DNA of 64,000 bases from Acuticoccus sediminis (GCF_003258595.1 NZ_QHHQ01000001.1:1816621-1880620); one strand, 5' to 3'. Shown: positions 39,112 through 48,364, counted from the first letter of the stretch. The notes: generated from the letters alone by a model not told the origin. Translations and numbers: made by a program.

Positions 39112-40385
39112 CAGATCAGGACGCCCGCCACGACCTCGTCGTCGGTGATGTCGCGGTAGACGAAGCCTGCCGCGTCGAGCCGCGCCTTCAGAAGGTCGAA
39201 GTTCTCCCGCGAGGGGGTCTCGATGCCGAGGAGGATCGAGCCGAAGTTGCGCGCCGACTTCTTGAGGTACTCGAACCGCGCCACGTCGTCGTCCGGCCCG
39301 AGGAGGTCGAGGAACTCGCGCAGGGCGCCGGGACGCTGCGGCAGGCGCAGGATGAAGTACTTCTTGGTGCCGGCCGCGCGCATCGCCCGCTCCTTCACCT
39401 CGGGCAGGCGCTCGAAGTCGAAGTTGCCGCCGGAGGTGATGCAGACGATCTTGCGGCCCCGGAGCCGCTCCGGCGGGAAAGAGCGCAGCGCGTCGATCTG
39501 CAGCGCGCCGGCGGGCTCCAGCACGATGCCCTCTATGTTGAGCATCTCGAGGATCGTCTCGCAGAGGCGGTCCTCCGGGACGAGGATCACCTGCGCCGGG
39601 TGGCGGGAGCCGAGAACCGCGAAGTTCGCCTCGCCGATCTGCGCCACGGCGGCGCCGTCGACGAAGTTGTTGACGTGGTCGAGCGTGACGCGATGTCCGG
39701 CGATGAGGCTCCGCTGCAGCGAGGGGGCGCCGGCGGGCTCGACGAAGACGATCTCGGTCTTGGGCGAGAGCGCCTCGAACACCTGGACCACGCCGGCCGC
39801 GAGGCCGCCGCCGCCGACCGGGACGATCAGCATGTCCGGCGCCTCGTCGAGCGCCTCCAGGATCTCGAGGCCGACGCTCGCCTGGCCCTCGATGATGTCC
39901 GCATGGTCGAAGGGCGGGACGAAGACGGCGCCGGTCTCCTGCGCGAACAGGCGGGCGGCCTTGTAGGACTGGTCGAACGTGTCGCCGGTGAGGCGCACGC
40001 TGATGGCGTCGCCGCCGAAGGTCTGCGTCTTGTAGATCTTCTGCTTCGGCGTCGTCGTCGGCATGAAGACGGTGCCGGTGACGCCGTGGTGGGCGCACAC
40101 GAAGGCGAAGCCCTGCGCGTGGTTTCCGGCGGAGGCGCAGACGAACTGCCGGGCGTCCGGGTTCGCGGCGAGCGCCTTGCGGAAGAAGTTGGCCGCGCCG
40201 CGCAGCTTGTAGGAGCGGACCGGGGTCAGGTCCTCACGCTTGAGGTAAATGTCGGCCCCGTAGCGCTCGGACAGGTGCGCGTTGCGCAAGATCGGGGTCG
40301 GCGCAAGGAGCGGACGAATGGCTTCGGCGGCGTCCTTGGCTCGCGTGAGGAAATCTTCGGAAAGGGATGCGGTCGCGGGGCTCAT
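39111..40385 (-). CDS. ilvA: Threonine ammonia-lyase (threonine dehydratase)
   Basis: 424-aa PLP enzyme converting threonine to 2-oxobutanoate. The Lys for PLP is in RSYKLRGA near residue 60, the phosphate loop is VPVGGGGLAAG, and SAGNHAQGFAF is typical. The C-terminal part (about 340-424) forms a single ACT-like domain (YFILRLPQRPGALREFLDLL). Length fits the short biosynthetic or catabolic form. First gene of the ilvA-pdxA-pdxJ minus-strand overlap operon, an unusual pathway mix. ATG 40385 is chosen (MSPATAS); an upstream ATG at 40415 is possible. Confidence 0.94.
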   Translation of the reverse strand: MSPATASLSEDFLTRAKDAAEAIRPLLAPTPILRNAHLSERYGADIYLKREDLTPVRSYKLRGAANFFRKALAANPDARQFVCASAGNHAQGFAFVCAHHGVTGTVFMPTTTPKQKIYKTQTFGGDAISVRLTGDTFDQSYKAARLFAQETGAVFVPPFDHADIIEGQASVGLEILEALDEAPDMLIVPVGGGGLAAGVVQVFEALSPKTEIVFVEPAGAPSLQRSLIAGHRVTLDHVNNFVDGAAVAQIGEANFAVLGSRHPAQVILVPEDRLCETILEMLNIEGIVLEPAGALQIDALRSFPPERLRGRKIVCITSGGNFDFERLPEVKERAMRAAGTKKYFILRLPQRPGALREFLDLLGPDDDVARFEYLKKSARNFGSILLGIETPSRENFDLLKARLDAAGFVYRDITDDEVVAGVLI

Positions 40386-40515
40386 GGCGCGTCTGTAGCG
40401 GATGGCGGCCCCCAAGGGTAGGGGATCGTTGCGGCTTCGACGCAGCTCAGGGTCACGCCTCCCACTGGGCCGCGCGGGAGGCCGCCCGGTCGCCCGGCCG
40501 CGCGCGACCGGACCC

Positions 40516-40947
40516 TCAGCGGACCGAGATGATCCGCGTCGGCGTCGAGCGCGAGAGGGTCGGGTAGTAGGAGCCGACGGTGCCGCTGCAGCCCTCGCCG
40601 TCCACCGCCAGGAACTCGCCCGAAGCGACGGTCGTGCGTTCGAGCGCGGTGATGGTGGCGAGCGGGCGGCCGCGCCGGCCGGGCCAACGGTAGCTGATCG
40701 CCACCGTGACGGGGTGCGGATTACCGTTCACCACCTCGACGTTGGTGAAGTAGCACCCGTCGGCGCGGACGAGCAGGATGCCCTCGCGCACCAGCACGCC
40801 GCGGCGCAGCTTGTCGGCGAACTGGAACTGCGTCGCCTCGGCGCCGCCGGGCAGGTCGGCCGCCAGGAGCGGCGCGGCGGGGGCGGCGGCGAGCGCACCC
40901 GCAAGCGCAAGCGCGAGGGTGGCGAAAAGCTTACGGAAGGTCAGCAT
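40516..40947 (-). CDS. Hypothetical secreted protein
   Basis: 143-aa protein with a signal peptide (hydrophobic Leu/Ala stretch, cleavage around PLLAAD, residue 30). Mature part contains two Cys (DGCYFTNVEV and GEGCSGTV), beta-rich by appearance. No family recognised. Stands alone between ilvA and the hydroxylase gene. Function unknown. Confidence 0.6.
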   Translation of the reverse strand: MLTFRKLFATLALALAGALAAAPAAPLLAADLPGGAEATQFQFADKLRRGVLVREGILLVRADGCYFTNVEVVNGNPHPVTVAISYRWPGRRGRPLATITALERTTVASGEFLAVDGEGCSGTVGSYYPTLSRSTPTRIISVR

Positions 40948-41108
40948 GGGGCACCTTTGGCTCTAGAGGAGTTGCCGCAGTGTTTTGGCCACCTTCGCAC
41001 CATAATCTGGCAAGAATAGGCCATTCGAACCGCAGGCTGTGAGCCAAGGGCCGATCGGGAAGATCGGCCGCACCCGGGCGAGAGCCCCCGCGCGGCCGAT
41101 CGAAGGAC

Positions 41109-41891
41109 TTACGCGTTGGCGTAGAATTCCTTTTCCCACGCCCGGTGCTGGCGCACCGGCTCGCGCACGAACGGCATCATCCGCGCCATGCGCAGCAGCG
41201 CCTTGTTGAGCCGGTCGAGCGCGGGGGGCAGTGGGCGATGGACGTCGATCAGGAGCACCACGCGCACGCCGTCGGTGTCGTTCCAGACCTCGTGCTGGTA
41301 GGTGTCGTCGAACACCACGCACTCGCCTTCCTTCCAGTAGACCATCTCGTCCCCGACGGCCATGCGGCAGTCCTTGGACGGCTCCGGCACGACGAGGCCG
41401 AGGTGCGCGCGCACCAGCCCCTTGTAGACGCCGCGGTGGGCGCGGATGTGCGAGCCGGGGGCGAGGATCGAGAAGAACGCGGCCTCGAGGTCGGGGATCT
41501 TGTCGAGCAGGGCCGCGGTCTGGGGGCACCGCTCGCAGTTGCGGTCGGCGCGCTCGCCGAAGGCGGTGAAGAAGTAGGTCTTCCACCCGTCGGTCTTGAT
41601 GATCTTTTTCTGCGTCTTGGAGATGTACTGCATCGTCGGCAGCGCATCGCGCAGCTCGATGACGTTGGCGAGCTCCTCGCGGATGATGTGCGCGTTGGCC
41701 TCGAGCTGGCCGGCCCACGGGAAGTCCCTGTTGTCGAAGACGGGCTTGTCGCCGACGAGCGAACCTTTGCCCATGACGGATTCCAGCTTGCGGACCGCGG
41801 CCTTGCTCGGCCAATTGATCGCCGCCTTGATCCGCCTCCCGAGGGTTTTGGATTTGGGTTTGGACGTCTTTTCAGGTGTTGTCATTTGCAT
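41109..41891 (-). CDS. Aspartyl/asparaginyl beta-hydroxylase family protein
   Basis: 260-aa Fe(II)/2-oxoglutarate-dependent oxygenase. The family's iron/2OG set is visible: SHIRAHRGVYKG with first His, then DDTYQHEVWNDTDGVRVVLL with second His and Arg for the co-substrate, and DVHRPL. Members include LpxO, which hydroxylates lipid A acyl chains, and human-type Asp hydroxylases; this could act on lipid A or a peptide. N-terminus is Lys-rich (KTSKPKSK). Start either ATG 41891 or 41885. It diverges from the UPF0178 gene. Confidence 0.87.
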   Translation of the reverse strand: MQMTTPEKTSKPKSKTLGRRIKAAINWPSKAAVRKLESVMGKGSLVGDKPVFDNRDFPWAGQLEANAHIIREELANVIELRDALPTMQYISKTQKKIIKTDGWKTYFFTAFGERADRNCERCPQTAALLDKIPDLEAAFFSILAPGSHIRAHRGVYKGLVRAHLGLVVPEPSKDCRMAVGDEMVYWKEGECVVFDDTYQHEVWNDTDGVRVVLLIDVHRPLPPALDRLNKALLRMARMMPFVREPVRQHRAWEKEFYANA

Positions 41892-41944
41892 GGCGTGTCG
41901 CCTTGTCGCCTTGGCAATCGGCGCCTAACGGCTGGGATCGGAGT

Positions 41945-42421
41945 ATGAAGACTATATTCGTCGATGCGGACGCGTGCCCGGTCAAGGACGAAACGATCCG
42001 TGTCGCGGATCGCTACCAGTTTCAAGTCGTGATGGTGTCGAATGGCGGCATCCGGCCGCGCCGGGAGCCGTTCGTCGAGACCGTCGTGGTGCCCGCGGGG
42101 CCCGACGAGGCGGACAAGTGGATCGCCGACCGCGCCGGCCCGGGAGACATCTGCGTGACCTCCGACATCCCGCTCGCGGCGCGGGTTCTGGAGGGTGGCG
42201 CCACGGCGGTGCGGCCCAACGGCGAGGCGTTCACCAGCGCCTCCATCGGCAACGAGCTCGCGACGCGCGACCTGATGGCGGACTGGCGTGCGGCCAATCC
42301 GCTCTCCGCCGGCGGTGGTGGCAAGACGTTCACGCCGCGCGACCGTTCCCGCTTCCTGCAGACGCTGGACCGGCTGGTGCGCGCCGCCGTCCGGGTCGGC
42401 GAGGGCCCGGCGGGCGCCTGA
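41945..42421 (+). CDS. UPF0178 (YaiI/YqxD) family protein
   Basis: 158-aa PIN-like protein of the YaiI/YqxD (DUF188) family. It starts MKTIFVDADACPVK, has VVVPAGPDEADKWIADRA, CVTSDIPLAARVLEGGATAVRPNGE, and ends in a basic helix TFTPRDRSRFLQTLDRLV. The acidic residues at the start are reminiscent of nuclease metal sites, but no activity is established. The weak GGAG lies only two bases before the ATG; the start is supported by family alignment. Confidence 0.9.
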   Translation: MKTIFVDADACPVKDETIRVADRYQFQVVMVSNGGIRPRREPFVETVVVPAGPDEADKWIADRAGPGDICVTSDIPLAARVLEGGATAVRPNGEAFTSASIGNELATRDLMADWRAANPLSAGGGGKTFTPRDRSRFLQTLDRLVRAAVRVGEGPAGA

Positions 42422-42645
42422 CGCCGCGCTCGGCATCGCCCGGCGGGGCGCCCTCGGCCCGGCGGGGCGCGGCGGGTCGTCCGGCCGGGGCCGGGCGATG
42501 ATGAGCGGCAAGGCAGGAGCCGGCCGGATAAGCGGCACCTGCGTCGCCTCGTCCCGGCACGGCGGCGCCGGGACAAGGTGGCCGGCGCCATGCGCCGCGC
42601 ACGTTCCCCGAGGGGCGCGCGCGGGGCCGATCGCCGGCGCAGGCA

Positions 42646-43428
42646 TCAGCCCATCGTCGAGTTGAACGCGCCGCCGTCCAGCAGGACGTTCTGGCCGACC
42701 ATGAAGCCGACGTGCTCGGAGCACAGGAACGCGGCGACGCTGCCGAACTCCGCCGGGGTGCCGAAGCGCCCGCGCGGGATCGCCGCCTGCGCGCCGGCGC
42801 GTGCCTCCTCGACGGTGATCCCCTCGTTCTTCGAGCGGGCGTTCATCAGCGCGCCGATCCGGTCCGTGTCATGCTGGCCGGGCAGGATGTTGTTCATGAT
42901 GACGCCGTGCTTGGCGACCTGCCGCGCGGTGCCCGCGACGAAGCCCGTGAGGCCGGCGCGCGCGCCGTTGGAGAGGCCGAGCTGCGGGATCGGCGACTTC
43001 ACCGAGCCCGACGTGATCGACACCACGCGGCCCCAGCCGCGCTCGATCATCCCCGGCAGCACCAGCGTGGTGAGCAGGATCGGGGTCAGCATGTTGGCCT
43101 CGAACGCGGCCTGCCACTGGGCACGGCCCCAGTCCGACCAGACGCCGGGGGGCGGGCCGCCGGCGTTGTTGATCAGGATGTCGGGCGCGGGCTCGGCCTC
43201 GAGCACCTGGGCGCGGCCCTCGTCCGTGGTGATGTCGCACGCGACGGCCTTCACCTCGACGCCGTAGGTCTTGGCGATCTCGGCGGCGGTGGCCTCCAGG
43301 GTGTCCTTCGTGCGCGCGTTCAGCGTCAGGTGAACGCCGGCGGCGGCGAGCGCTTCGGCGGACCCCCGTCCCAGACCCTTGGACGACGCGCAGACGATGG
43401 CCCGGCGGCCCTTGATGCCCAAATCCAT
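42646..43428 (-). CDS. SDR family oxidoreductase lacking the canonical Tyr-Lys pair
   Basis: 260-aa Rossmann-fold protein. The nucleotide-binding motif reads ASSKGLGRG (in place of TGxxxGIG), followed by NAGGPPPG, and a C-terminal VGQNVLLDGG. At the YxxxK site the sequence reads LSNGARAGL, with Asn and Arg where Tyr and Lys stand in catalytic SDRs. Conserved subgroups of 3-oxoacyl-ACP-reductase-like SDRs have this same LSNxxRxGL form, so the change is not a local mutation. Substrate unknown. Confidence 0.88.
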   Translation of the reverse strand: MDLGIKGRRAIVCASSKGLGRGSAEALAAAGVHLTLNARTKDTLEATAAEIAKTYGVEVKAVACDITTDEGRAQVLEAEPAPDILINNAGGPPPGVWSDWGRAQWQAAFEANMLTPILLTTLVLPGMIERGWGRVVSITSGSVKSPIPQLGLSNGARAGLTGFVAGTARQVAKHGVIMNNILPGQHDTDRIGALMNARSKNEGITVEEARAGAQAAIPRGRFGTPAEFGSVAAFLCSEHVGFMVGQNVLLDGGAFNSTMG

Positions 43429-43918
43429 AATATTTCCTCGGTCGATGTTTTGAATATGCGTGCCATGCCACGTCTATGACTGGCAAGCGGGCTCATCGCG
43501 CACGTTTGAAGGGCATCGGGGGAAGGGGTTACCTGAGATCATACGAAATGGAAGCAATCGCAGGGTTTTCTGATGAAATTGCTTGGCAACAGAGCACTGA
43601 TGTGCATTCGTTAAGGTCTATGCGGGGCCGTTCGACACACGCTGCGCGTCAAGGAATTCTTGGGGCTGACCGTACCTGGGCGATAGCCGGCGGGGCGAAG
43701 CCCGAACATTTTGCCGCAATCTTTGCGGCTCGGGCGATACGCCGTGGCACGCCGATTGCTGCGGCAGAGACAGCAGACGCAACCTCAACCACTGATGGCT
43801 TGGGTGAGCGGAACGGTGCGCTGGTCGCCTCCGTTCAGGCGGAGCGGTCGCGTCTGCAATAGTTCGCGGTCTGGTGCGGGCCGGACGCGAAGGGGACCGG
43901 GAGATAGGAGGCCTTTGA
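43429..43918. other. Long non-coding stretch upstream of the cold-shock gene
   Basis: 490 bases, less GC-rich than neighbours in the first half. It contains a hairpin of CCCGA/TCGGG plus GCCGCAA-TCT-TTGCGGC at 43701-43734, then the EcfG-type promoter. A 128-codon open frame over 43476-43862 has no family look, overlaps the promoter and is not called. The minus-strand SDR promoter is expected near 43440-43500. Confidence 0.5.
43810..43835 (+). promoter_or_regulatory. EcfG-type general-stress promoter of the cold-shock gene
   Basis: GGAAC (43810-43814), exactly 17 bases, then CGTT (43832-43835), a perfect fit to the GGAAC-N16/17-CGTT consensus of alphaproteobacterial EcfG sigma factors. Transcription would start about 43842, giving a leader of roughly 75 nt before the csp ATG. 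Confidence 0.8.
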
Positions 43919-44128
43919 ATGGCGACAGGCACGGTCAAGTGGTTCAACGGAACCAAGGGGTATGGGTTTATTCAGCCGGACGAGGGCGGGGCGGACGTAT
44001 TCGTTCACATCTCGGCAGTTGAACGCGCCGGAATGAACTCTCTGAGCGAGGGGCAGCGAGTCTCGTACGAGCTGTACAAGGATCCCAAGCGCGGTCGCAC
44101 CTCGGCCGAACAGCTGAAGGCGATGTAG
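43919..44128 (+). CDS. Cold-shock domain protein
   Basis: 69-aa CspA-family RNA/DNA chaperone. RNP1 is [11 protein letters not shown] and RNP2 is DVFVHIS; N-terminus [21 protein letters not shown] precedes the ATG. The upstream EcfG-type promoter suggests induction in general stress rather than by cold. Followed by a hairpin. Confidence 0.96.
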   Translation: MATGTVKWFNGTKGYGFIQPDEGGADVFVHISAVERAGMNSLSEGQRVSYELYKDPKRGRTSAEQLKAM

Positions 44129-44153
44129 CGCCGCCCCCCACACCAACGCGACG

Positions 44154-44184
44154 AGCGCCGACGAACGCCCCGTTTGTCGGCGCT
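44154..44184 (+). terminator. Hairpin after the cold-shock gene
   Basis: A 13-bp stem, with one G-T pair, closes a GCCCC loop (arms 44154-44166 and 44172-44184). The following tract is TCCCTTCC, so the U run is poor. It sits 26 bases past the stop. Confidence 0.6.
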
Positions 44185-44324
44185 TCCCTTCCGCCGCCGC
44201 GCCCCGCGGATACGGCGACGCGTCGTCCGAATTCAACGTCGATCCTCGATCTCCCGACCGATGCGCGTGGAGCGGCTGAGCGATTGTCGCTCTCGCGCAT
44301 CGGGTCCGAGACGAGCCGGCCGGC

Positions 44325-44948
44325 TCAGAGATGCTCGCGCACCAGCCCGGCCATCGCCCCACCGTCGGCGCGCCCGTCGAGGCCGGAGGCCACCCCCTCC
44401 CGGTCCGCCACCGGACGGTTCTGGCTGACCTTCCATTTGCCCTCGAGGCTGGTGATCTCGACCGTCACGCCGACGATGCCCCGAAGCTGGGCAGCGACGA
44501 ACGGCGCGGGTGCGTCGTTCACCTGCCACGGCGCCGCCTCGGCCGCCTCGTGGCGCGTCGTGAGCGCGTTCACCTGCGCGCGCAGCCACTCGGTGTCCTC
44601 GATCACCCTGGCCCGCCCGCGCGCCTGGACGATGGCGTAGTTCCATGTCGGCACGACCTTCCCGGTCTCGCGCTTGGTCTCGTACCAGGTCGGGGTGACG
44701 TAGGCGTTGGCGCCCTGGAAGACGACGAGCACGGGCATGCCGTCGAGCCCGCGCCACTGGTCGTTGGCGCGCGACATGTGCGCGAGGAGCGTGCCGTTCT
44801 CGGACGCCTGATCGTCGAGCAGGAAGGGGATCGGATTGGCGACCGGGCCGTCCTCGCCGTTGGAGACGAGCAGGCCGAGCGGGTGCGCACGGATCAGCGT
44901 GAAGAGGACGTCCCGCCGCTCTTCGCGAAATTGAGGGGGCTGGTACAT
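44325..44948 (-). CDS. FMN-binding negative transcriptional regulator, PaiB family
   Basis: 207-aa PaiB-type split-barrel flavoprotein. It starts MYQPPQFRE, contains HPLGLLVSNGEDGPVANPIPFLL, AHMSRANDQW, PTWYETKRETGKVVPTWNY and a C-terminal GKWKVSQNRP block typical of the family. In Bacillus PaiB represses sporulation and protease genes; no such context exists here, so function is inferred only at family level. ATG 44948 is chosen (second Met); the upstream ATG adds four residues. Confidence 0.9.
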   Translation of the reverse strand: MYQPPQFREERRDVLFTLIRAHPLGLLVSNGEDGPVANPIPFLLDDQASENGTLLAHMSRANDQWRGLDGMPVLVVFQGANAYVTPTWYETKRETGKVVPTWNYAIVQARGRARVIEDTEWLRAQVNALTTRHEAAEAAPWQVNDAPAPFVAAQLRGIVGVTVEITSLEGKWKVSQNRPVADREGVASGLDGRADGGAMAGLVREHL

Positions 44949-45061
44949 GGTCGGCCTCATGAAAACTGGCGCCCGCCGGGGCGCGCGGCCCCGCCCGGGC
45001 GGTCCGTCCTATACGGCAATTCCGGGCGTTCGGGCGTTCAAATGGTGAGGAGGAGGGTGCG

Positions 45062-45976
45062 CTACCAGGTGGTGGTCGGGCGGTCCATGACCGTGCGGCC
45101 GAAGAGGCTCGCGGCGAGGTCCACCATCAGCGTCGCGGTGCGCCCGCGCTCGTCGAGGAAGGGGTTCAGCTCGACGAGGTCCAGCGAGGCGACGAGGCCG
45201 GATTCGTGCAGCAGCTCCATCGCTAGGTGCGCCTCGCGCACGGTCGCCCCGCCCGGCACCGTCGTGCCGACCGCCGGGGCGACGTCCGGGTCGAGGAAGT
45301 CGACATCCAGCGAGACGTGGAGGCGCGCCCCGGCCTCCACCGCGCGGCGGATCGCCCGACGGATGAGCTCGCCCATGCCGAACTCGTCGACGTCGCGCAT
45401 GTCGTGCACCGTGACGCCGTGCGACTTCAGCAGCTTGCGCTCGTCCGGGTCGACGGAGCGGATGCCGATCATCGTGATCTGGCGCGGGTCGAGGGGGGTG
45501 ATCGGCCCGCCGTAGATGAGGTCCGCGCCCGGCAGGCCGGACGCGATGGCGACCGGAATGCCGTGCAGGTTGCCGCTCATCGTGGTCTCGATGGTGTTGA
45601 AGTCCGGGTGGGCGTCGAGCCAGACGATGTGGGTCCCGGGGGCGACGTCCATCAGCGCGGCGAGGGAGCCGGCGGCGATGGAGTGGTCGCCGCCGAGGAG
45701 CACGGGCACGTTCCCCCGGGCGAGCGCCTGGGCGAAGGCGCGGCGCACCGCGCGCACCCAGCCGGCCGTCGCGCCGACGCCGTGGGCCGGGGCGTGGGCG
45801 GCGTCGTCGATCTCGACGGTGTCCGGGACGAGATCCCGGTCCTCGGCGATGACGTGGCCGAGGTCCCTGAGCGATTCGATGAGCCCCGCGGTGCGGTAGG
45901 CGGCGGGGCCCATGATGCAGCCGCGCCGATAGGTTCCCGTCTCCGTCGGTGCGCCGAGCACGGACATCGTCGCCAT
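45062..45976 (-). CDS. rocF: Arginase
   Basis: 304-aa arginase hydrolysing arginine to ornithine and urea, with a binuclear Mn site: GGDHSIAAGSLA, DAHPDFNT, SLDVDFLDPDVAP; and the ELNPFLDERGRTA tail. GGGAGAGG directly before ATG 45976 sets the start; open frame upstream is ignored. Its product urea would feed urease, yet the urease genes in this window lack ureC. Confidence 0.95.
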   Translation of the reverse strand: MATMSVLGAPTETGTYRRGCIMGPAAYRTAGLIESLRDLGHVIAEDRDLVPDTVEIDDAAHAPAHGVGATAGWVRAVRRAFAQALARGNVPVLLGGDHSIAAGSLAALMDVAPGTHIVWLDAHPDFNTIETTMSGNLHGIPVAIASGLPGADLIYGGPITPLDPRQITMIGIRSVDPDERKLLKSHGVTVHDMRDVDEFGMGELIRRAIRRAVEAGARLHVSLDVDFLDPDVAPAVGTTVPGGATVREAHLAMELLHESGLVASLDLVELNPFLDERGRTATLMVDLAASLFGRTVMDRPTTTW

Positions 45977-46160
45977 GAGCCTCTCCCGCGTCATGTGTCC
46001 CGAGGGCCGCGTCCTCGCGCAGGCTCCTGACGCCCGCACCTTCTTCTCGTCGGGACCGCTCCCGTCAAGGCGGGACGACGGCGCCCGGTGGTCACGCGCC
46101 GCGCCGGACATCCGGAGGTGAAGCCGCGTGCGCCGGGGTGCCGACCCCGGCGGGCCGCGG

Positions 46161-47426
46161 TCAGACCTGGTCGATGACGTGGGCGAAGGAGCCGCAGACG
46201 GTGCCGAGGCGGGTGCCGATGGCGCCGAGGCTCTTGCCGTCCGCGTCGCTCGCCTCGAAGAGGGGCGGGCCCTCCTTTTCGACCGTGGCGTAGTGGAACT
46301 CGTGCCCGCGCAGGGTCCGGGCGGGGAGGAGGCCGCTGTCGTGCTTCAGCTCGCGGTAGCCGAGGGTGCGGTGCGGATCGGCGAAGCTCGTCGTGATCGG
46401 GAGGAGGCCGGCCATGGCATGCGGCGTCCCCTCGGCGTCGACGAGGGTCTCGCCGAGCGCCATGTAGCCGCCGCACTCGCCGATCACGAGCGCGCCGCGC
46501 GCGGCGGCGCCGGCGACGCCCGCCTTCCAGCGCGTGCCGGCGGCGAGCCGCCCGGCGTGCAACTCGGGATACCCGCCGGGGAGCACGATGGCGTCGGCGC
46601 TGTCGTCCGGCGCCTCGTCGCCCAGCGGCGAGAAGGGGTGCAGCGTCGCCCCCTTGCTGCGCCAGCCGTCGAGGATGTGGGTGTAGGTGAAGGAGAAGGC
46701 CTGGTCCGACGCTATGGCGATGCGCTGGCCGGGTGGCGGCAGCGGCTCGGGCAGCGCCGGTGCGGCGCGGGGCGGACCGTCGAGCGCCTCGATCGCGGCG
46801 ATGTCCACCGTGCCGGCGATGATGCGGCCGATGGTGTCGATGCGGGAGGTGATGTCGGCGTACTCGCCGGCCTGGTAGAGGCCGAGGTGGCGCGAGGGAA
46901 ACGACAGCCGCTCGTCCCGCGGGATCGTGCCGAGGCAGGGGATCTCGGTCGCGCTGAGGGCCTCGCGCAGCATGCGGGCGTGCTTGACGCTGCCGACGCG
47001 CGTCAGGATCACGCCGGCGATCTTCACCGTCTTGTCGAAGGTGGCGAAGCCGTGGACGAGGGCGGCGATGGACTGGCTCTGCCGCGAGGCGTCGACCACC
47101 AGGATGATCGGCAAGGCCAGGAGGCGGGCGACGTCCGCGGTGGAGCCCACGCCGCCGGAGGGGCCGTCGAACAGCCCCATCACGCCTTCCACCACGAGGC
47201 TGTCGTGGTTGGCGAGCGCGGCGACCAGGGTGGGCCGCATGGCCCAGAGGTCGAGGTTGAGCGCCGGCCGCCCGGCGGCGGCGGCGAGGAACGCGGTGTC
47301 GATATAGTCCGGCCCGACCTTGGCCGGGTGGACACTGTGCCCGCGCGCCACGAGGGCTGCGATGAGACCCGTGGTGACCACCGTCTTTCCGGACCCCGAC
47401 TGCGGAGCGGCGACGATGAACTTCAC
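46161..47426 (-). CDS. cobB: Cobyrinate / hydrogenobyrinate a,c-diamide synthase
   Basis: 421-aa ATP- and glutamine-dependent amidase of cobalamin synthesis. N-terminal DTBS-like ATPase: AAPQSGSGKTVV P-loop, KVGPDYIDTAF. C-terminal class I-like glutamine amidotransferase with nucleophile Cys in GECGGYMALGE and VLPGGYPELHAG. Starts with GTG 5 bases after the stop of the VWA gene, so the two appear co-transcribed. Whether the substrate is cobyrinate or hydrogenobyrinate depends on the pathway used. Confidence 0.95.
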   Translation of the reverse strand: MKFIVAAPQSGSGKTVVTTGLIAALVARGHSVHPAKVGPDYIDTAFLAAAAGRPALNLDLWAMRPTLVAALANHDSLVVEGVMGLFDGPSGGVGSTADVARLLALPIILVVDASRQSQSIAALVHGFATFDKTVKIAGVILTRVGSVKHARMLREALSATEIPCLGTIPRDERLSFPSRHLGLYQAGEYADITSRIDTIGRIIAGTVDIAAIEALDGPPRAAPALPEPLPPPGQRIAIASDQAFSFTYTHILDGWRSKGATLHPFSPLGDEAPDDSADAIVLPGGYPELHAGRLAAGTRWKAGVAGAAARGALVIGECGGYMALGETLVDAEGTPHAMAGLLPITTSFADPHRTLGYRELKHDSGLLPARTLRGHEFHYATVEKEGPPLFEASDADGKSLGAIGTRLGTVCGSFAHVIDQV

Positions 47427-47430
47427 GAGC

Positions 47431-48243
47431 CTACCACTGATCGAAACGGCGCCATCGTCTCCATTGCTTCTCGCCCACCATGCAGTCGGCGCCCACGCTC
47501 ATCTGCGGGGCGCTGTGCTGGGCTTTCTGCACCCTCGGCTCGGCCCCTGCAATCTCCAGGATCAGCTTTCGGCGGATCGCCTGACCGAACTGCTCCTTGC
47601 TCTCGACGGTGATCATGAACGAGCCCATGCCGCCGATCACGCAGTTGTTGTAGTACTCGTCCAGGTTCTCGATCTGGAAGAAGTCGCCGCGGATGCGCTG
47701 CTTGATCATGATCGGCAGCCCGTTGATGGTGATGCCCTGGCGGATCACCTTGTCCCGCGCGTCGGTCACCATCGGACCCATGTTGTTGGGGCCGTCGCCG
47801 GAGATGTCGATCACGCGGCGGAAACCGTCGATGCCGTTGTCGAAGAGGGCGGCGCTGAGGAGGAGGGCGCTCGAGATCGAGGTGCGGCGCATACGCCCGA
47901 TCGAGGCCTCGGAGAGGGCCGTGGCGAAGGCCTCGGCCTCCGCCTGGCTGCTGATGATCGTCCACGGGACGACGGTGCGTTGCAGGCCGACCCCGGCCCA
48001 CTCCACATAGGTGACGGCGATCCGTCCCCAGTCGCCCCGACGGATTTCGGTGACGACCTGCGGATCGCGGATGGCGTTGACGTAACCCTCCCGCTGGAGG
48101 CGTTGCTCGTCGAGGTCCATCGACCACGACACGTCGACGGCGAGAACGAGCTCCACGTCGACCACGGGAGGGATGTCCTGAGGCCAAGCGGCCGGTATTG
48201 AAGTCAGACTGAGGAAGAAGGCAGATACGATCGCGCGCAGCAT
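47431..48243 (-). CDS. DUF1194 secreted von Willebrand factor A-like protein
   Basis: 270-aa protein; signal peptide (ends near PAAWPQD, about residue 22) and a VWA domain with MIDAS DVSWSMD (DxSxS), Asp in ISGDGPNN. C-terminus has several Cys (NNCVIGG, DCMVGE) and the QWRRWRRF basic-aromatic end. DUF1194 proteins are common in alphaproteobacteria, role unknown. It lies 4 bases upstream of cobB on the same strand. This Cys-rich secreted protein is unrelated to CobT, the VWA subunit of cobaltochelatase, which is cytoplasmic. Confidence 0.85.
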   Translation of the reverse strand: MLRAIVSAFFLSLTSIPAAWPQDIPPVVDVELVLAVDVSWSMDLDEQRLQREGYVNAIRDPQVVTEIRRGDWGRIAVTYVEWAGVGLQRTVVPWTIISSQAEAEAFATALSEASIGRMRRTSISSALLLSAALFDNGIDGFRRVIDISGDGPNNMGPMVTDARDKVIRQGITINGLPIMIKQRIRGDFFQIENLDEYYNNCVIGGMGSFMITVESKEQFGQAIRRKLILEIAGAEPRVQKAQHSAPQMSVGADCMVGEKQWRRWRRFDQW

Positions 48244-48364
48244 CCCAGACTCCACATGCAATGGACAGAATGGATCACCCTTGGGGCGTGCCTTAGCCGT
48301 CTATGCGACCTTCATACCAAGGTGACCTGACCGTTGGTGGTGGTCAACGCAACCAAAGGGTTAC

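Noticed and set aside
43476..43862. 128-codon frame upstream of the cold-shock gene
   Set aside because: It overlaps the EcfG-type promoter and a hairpin, has no SD and no recognisable domain. Treated as leader or intergenic.
48262..48364. Cobalamin riboswitch upstream of cbiD
   Set aside because: The gap is only about 100 bases and lacks the B12-box signature I would expect.
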